A DNA stretch of 16,431 nucleotides from an uncultured Prevotella sp. (lineage in GTDB: Bacteria > Bacteroidota > Bacteroidia > Bacteroidales > Bacteroidaceae), in the NCBI GenBank assembly GCA_900550035.1, contig URQS01000068.1:1-16431 (forward strand). Direction: 5' to 3'. Position numbers and translations under genes: made by a program. Numbering within the stretch: the stretch's first letter is position 1; every line of letters starts with the position of its first letter. Under the pieces are notes generated by a model. The model had not been told where the DNA came from, did no database searches, and saw nothing but the letters and a program-made list of their open reading frames with translations. Positions 14,715 to 16,431 of the stretch are shown one piece after another.

Positions 14715-14722
14715 CATCTTTG
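14715..14722 (+). promoter_or_regulatory. Candidate -7 element upstream of the UpxY gene
   Basis: CATCTTTG matches TAnnTTTG at all but the first base. The nearest TTTG (14681-14684) is too far upstream for a usual -33 element. A start near 14728 would give a leader of about 60 bases to the TTG at 14788, or about 210 bases to the GTG at 14941. Confidence 0.3.
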
Positions 14723-14787
14723 TAGTCAAAAGACGAAAATTCTATCAAGAATAAGTCTATTGGTTTTAATCTAACCTCTGAACAACA

Positions 14788-15510
14788 TTGGAAGATAACA
14801 CCAAACAGCCTTTAACGGCTGACGCTTCATTGTATAATGGGCAGCCTACCGACACAGGCTTATCGTGTCCAAGTGCTGGACTTACCTCTCGCACGCCCTC
14901 CATTTCTGATGATGTCAGGAATGGGGTGTCGGTAGAGAATGTGCCTGCCGGAAACAAGCAATGGTTCGTTCTACGCGTTTCGTATGGACGCATTGACAAA
15001 GCAAAGACCTTTGTAGAGGCAAAAGGAATGGAGTGTTATGTTCCTCTGCAATATAAAGAGATTAAGAAGCAAGGCAAGAAGCGAATCATCACCACCCCAC
15101 TCCTCTCCTCTTTAATATTCGTCCATGCATCAGCAGAACACGTTGAAACTTTGCTCCACGACATCAAGGTAGTTGCAAATGAAAGCAGAGCCTTACTCAG
15201 CTACTACTTCAATCACACCATCCATAGCCAAGACAATCCTGACCGCAATCCACCACTAACTATACATAATGAAGCCATGAACAACTTCATCCGCCTCACC
15301 TCAATCAAGAATCCGCACATCATTCCCGTCACTTCTGATAACACCCAGCTCAAGTTGGGTGATAATGTTGTTGTGACGGTAGGCGAATTCAAGGGCATTC
15401 ATGGCAAAGTGGCAAGAATTGCAGGGCAGCAGCGCGTAGTAGTTGAGTTGTTTGATGGATGCTTGGTGGCTACGGCGTATGTGCCGAAGGAAGCGATGAA
15501 ACATCTTTAA
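14788..15510 (+). CDS. UpxY family transcription antiterminator (NusG-like)
   Basis: This encodes up to 240 residues. From about residue 58 (KQWFVLRVSYGRIDKAK) it matches the NusG N-terminal domain of UpxY proteins, with YVPLQYKE, LLSSLIFVHAS and NPPLTI following, and a C-terminal KOW domain at about 188-225 (LKLGDNVVVTVGEFKGIHGKVARI). UpxY proteins bind polymerase early in surface-polysaccharide operons of Bacteroidetes and stop premature termination. The start is uncertain. An in-frame TGA at 14779-14781 leaves TTG at 14788 as the first option, which adds about 55 Ser/Thr/Pro-rich residues that are not part of the NusG fold, and no ribosome site precedes it. GTG at 14941 would give 189 residues, near the usual UpxY size. 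The DNA of the extension is also strongly structured (see the entry at 14806). An AbiH gene follows 13 bases later, so more genes of an antiterminated locus may lie beyond the edge. Confidence 0.88.
   Translation: MEDNTKQPLTADASLYNGQPTDTGLSCPSAGLTSRTPSISDDVRNGVSVENVPAGNKQWFVLRVSYGRIDKAKTFVEAKGMECYVPLQYKEIKKQGKKRIITTPLLSSLIFVHASAEHVETLLHDIKVVANESRALLSYYFNHTIHSQDNPDRNPPLTIHNEAMNNFIRLTSIKNPHIIPVTSDNTQLKLGDNVVVTVGEFKGIHGKVARIAGQQRVVVELFDGCLVATAYVPKEAMKHL
14806..14935 (+). ncRNA. Possible structured RNA leader at the start of the UpxY gene
   Basis: Within 130 bases four hairpins and one long-range stem can be drawn. CAGCC (14806-14810) pairs with GGCTG (14817-14821). CATT (14828-14831) pairs with AATG (14836-14839). 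CTACCGACAC (14846-14855) pairs perfectly with GTGTCGGTAG (14926-14935) and closes a three-way junction holding GTCCA/TGGAC (14867-14871, 14877-14881) and CCATTTCTGA/TCAGGAATGG (14900-14909, 14915-14924, one G-U pair). The stems are nested and do not conflict. The 3' arm of the long stem ends six bases before a GTG (14941) that could start UpxY, so folding could control translation or pausing. No known riboswitch class is recognised. The fold was drawn by eye without energies or alignment. Confidence 0.4.
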
Positions 15511-15523
15511 TTTAAATTTATTT

Positions 15524-16366
15524 ATGGAAAATACATTATATATAATAGGAAATGGTTTCGATCTCCACCATGGATTAAATACTTCATATTTGAATTTTCG
15601 AAATTACTGTGCTAGTTTACTCCCATCATTATGGAGATTTTTATCAGAAATATATGGAGATGTGATAAATAACGATATGTGGTGGAGTGATTTTGAAAAT
15701 ATGCTAGGATGCGTAAATTATGATAATTTAGCACTATCAAACAATGGATTTGCTATAGGGGAGCAAAAAGTTCAAAATTTGTTTAAAGGTATGCTACCTC
15801 CACTCTTTGGTAAATGGATTAAACAAATTGGAGGAGATCCCCAAATAGACAAAGATCTCAATATTGATGCAGATGCACTTTTCTTTTCTTTCAATTATAC
15901 CCTTGTTTTAGAAAGAACTTATCATGTTGACGAAAAAAAAGTATGGCATATACATAACTCTATCGATAATCCCGACAATATTATTATCGGGCATGATAGC
16001 GACGAAAGAAAACTATTTTCTACTTATTTAAGCAATAAAACAAACTATATTGTCAGTTCTGATTTTGTAGATAGAGTTAATCGTAAAATTGCACAAGGTT
16101 CCAAAAATGTAAAAATGATAATTGAGAATCACAAAGACCGATTTTTCGATGTATACTCCCAAATTAGACATATAGTAATAATGGGGTTTTCTTTTAATGA
16201 AATAGATATGCCTTATATTAAAGCCATAATTGAAGCAAATAAAAATGCCGCAGACATTGATTGGACGATATATTTCCATAGTAAAGGAGAAGACAAAGTT
16301 TTTATTCGTAAACTATTGCGAATAGGTATTGATTGCTCCAAAATAAATGCTCCTATTAATTGGTAG
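15524..16366 (+). CDS. AbiH family phage abortive infection protein
   Basis: This encodes 280 residues with the motif series of the AbiH family. It begins LYIIGNGFDLHHGLNTSYLNF (in parts: IGNGFDLHHG at 8-17, NTSYLNF at 19-25), followed by WWSDFE (53-58), FSFNYTLVLE (121-130), HIHN (142-145) with IIIGHD (153-158), and GFSFNEIDMPY (221-231). AbiH proteins protect cells from phages by an abortive or suicide-like response. The NYT/HIH/GxSxxxxD pattern resembles SIR2-like Rossmann enzymes, which is inference. The HIHN has Asn where Gly is common in the family. Base use is far more AT-rich than in the UpxY gene or clpB, a sign of transfer. The start ATG lies 13 bases after the UpxY stop, so it should share its transcript. 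The last 65 bases of the window are AT-rich with no gene or terminator seen. Confidence 0.85.
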   Translation: MENTLYIIGNGFDLHHGLNTSYLNFRNYCASLLPSLWRFLSEIYGDVINNDMWWSDFENMLGCVNYDNLALSNNGFAIGEQKVQNLFKGMLPPLFGKWIKQIGGDPQIDKDLNIDADALFFSFNYTLVLERTYHVDEKKVWHIHNSIDNPDNIIIGHDSDERKLFSTYLSNKTNYIVSSDFVDRVNRKIAQGSKNVKMIIENHKDRFFDVYSQIRHIVIMGFSFNEIDMPYIKAIIEANKNAADIDWTIYFHSKGEDKVFIRKLLRIGIDCSKINAPINW

Positions 16367-16431
16367 AATATTTAAATTAAGTAAGTGATCTAAATTATTT
16401 ATATATATCAGTACTAATATGGTTCATTTTC

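Noticed and set aside
14615..14761. AATAGAC and GTCTATT as possible inverted repeats of an invertible UpxY promoter
   Set aside because: The arms are only 7 bp, about what chance gives in a region this size, and no recombinase gene or longer arm is seen.
14766..14999. A 77-residue open frame on the minus strand opposite the UpxY start
   Set aside because: It is a shadow of the UpxY frame; its presence adds nothing to the structured-leader idea.
1..16431. tRNA, rRNA, CRISPR arrays or insertion sequences
   Set aside because: I saw no tRNA-like folds, no rRNA-like stretches, no spaced direct repeats with unique spacers and no transposase.

Overview
The window looks like chromosomal DNA of a Bacteroidales bacterium, most likely Prevotella or a close relative. 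Several predicted start regions carry the Bacteroidetes -7 element TAnnTTTG, ClpB is of the Bacteroidetes type, and there is a UpxY-family antiterminator, a cyclically permuted mutarotase and an AGE-type epimerase in a sialic acid cluster. The genus call is inference from gene style, not from a marker gene.

Layout from left to right. Positions 1-299 are non-coding and hold an array of short palindromes with a 22-bp period. Next come a possible 48-residue protein (300-446) and an OPT-family peptide transporter (463-2460), both on the minus strand. Divergent from them is a secreted lactonase-like beta-propeller (2590-3744), which ends at a strong bidirectional terminator. On the minus strand follow a sugar nucleotidyltransferase (3875-4789) and a sialic acid utilisation cluster read right to left: MFS transporter (nanT-like, 8320-9558), N-acetylneuraminate lyase (nanA, 7342-8259), AGE-family epimerase (6121-7308) and a secreted Kelch-type mutarotase (nanM-like, 4942-6030). 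Further right are an unrecognised seven-helix membrane protein (9832-11064, minus), clpB (11311-13899, plus), a two-gene redox unit on the minus strand (C_GCAxxG_C_C protein and a one-cluster mini-ferredoxin) and, at the right edge on the plus strand, a UpxY antiterminator followed 13 bases later by an AbiH-family phage-defence gene.

The sialic acid genes form a simple route. NanM-like protein would set the anomeric form of free sialic acid in the periplasm, NanT would import it, NanA would split it to ManNAc and pyruvate, and the AGE epimerase would convert ManNAc to GlcNAc. No sialidase, outer-membrane transporter or sugar kinase is in the window. A strong hairpin with a T tract lies between the epimerase and the mutarotase, so the last gene may be attenuated.

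The most unusual part is the start of the UpxY gene. The DNA that would encode its first ~50 residues, read from a TTG start, also folds into several hairpins, including a 10-bp stem that closes a three-way junction. This may be a structured RNA leader rather than protein. The AbiH gene directly after it suggests a defence gene placed under a surface-polysaccharide antiterminator.
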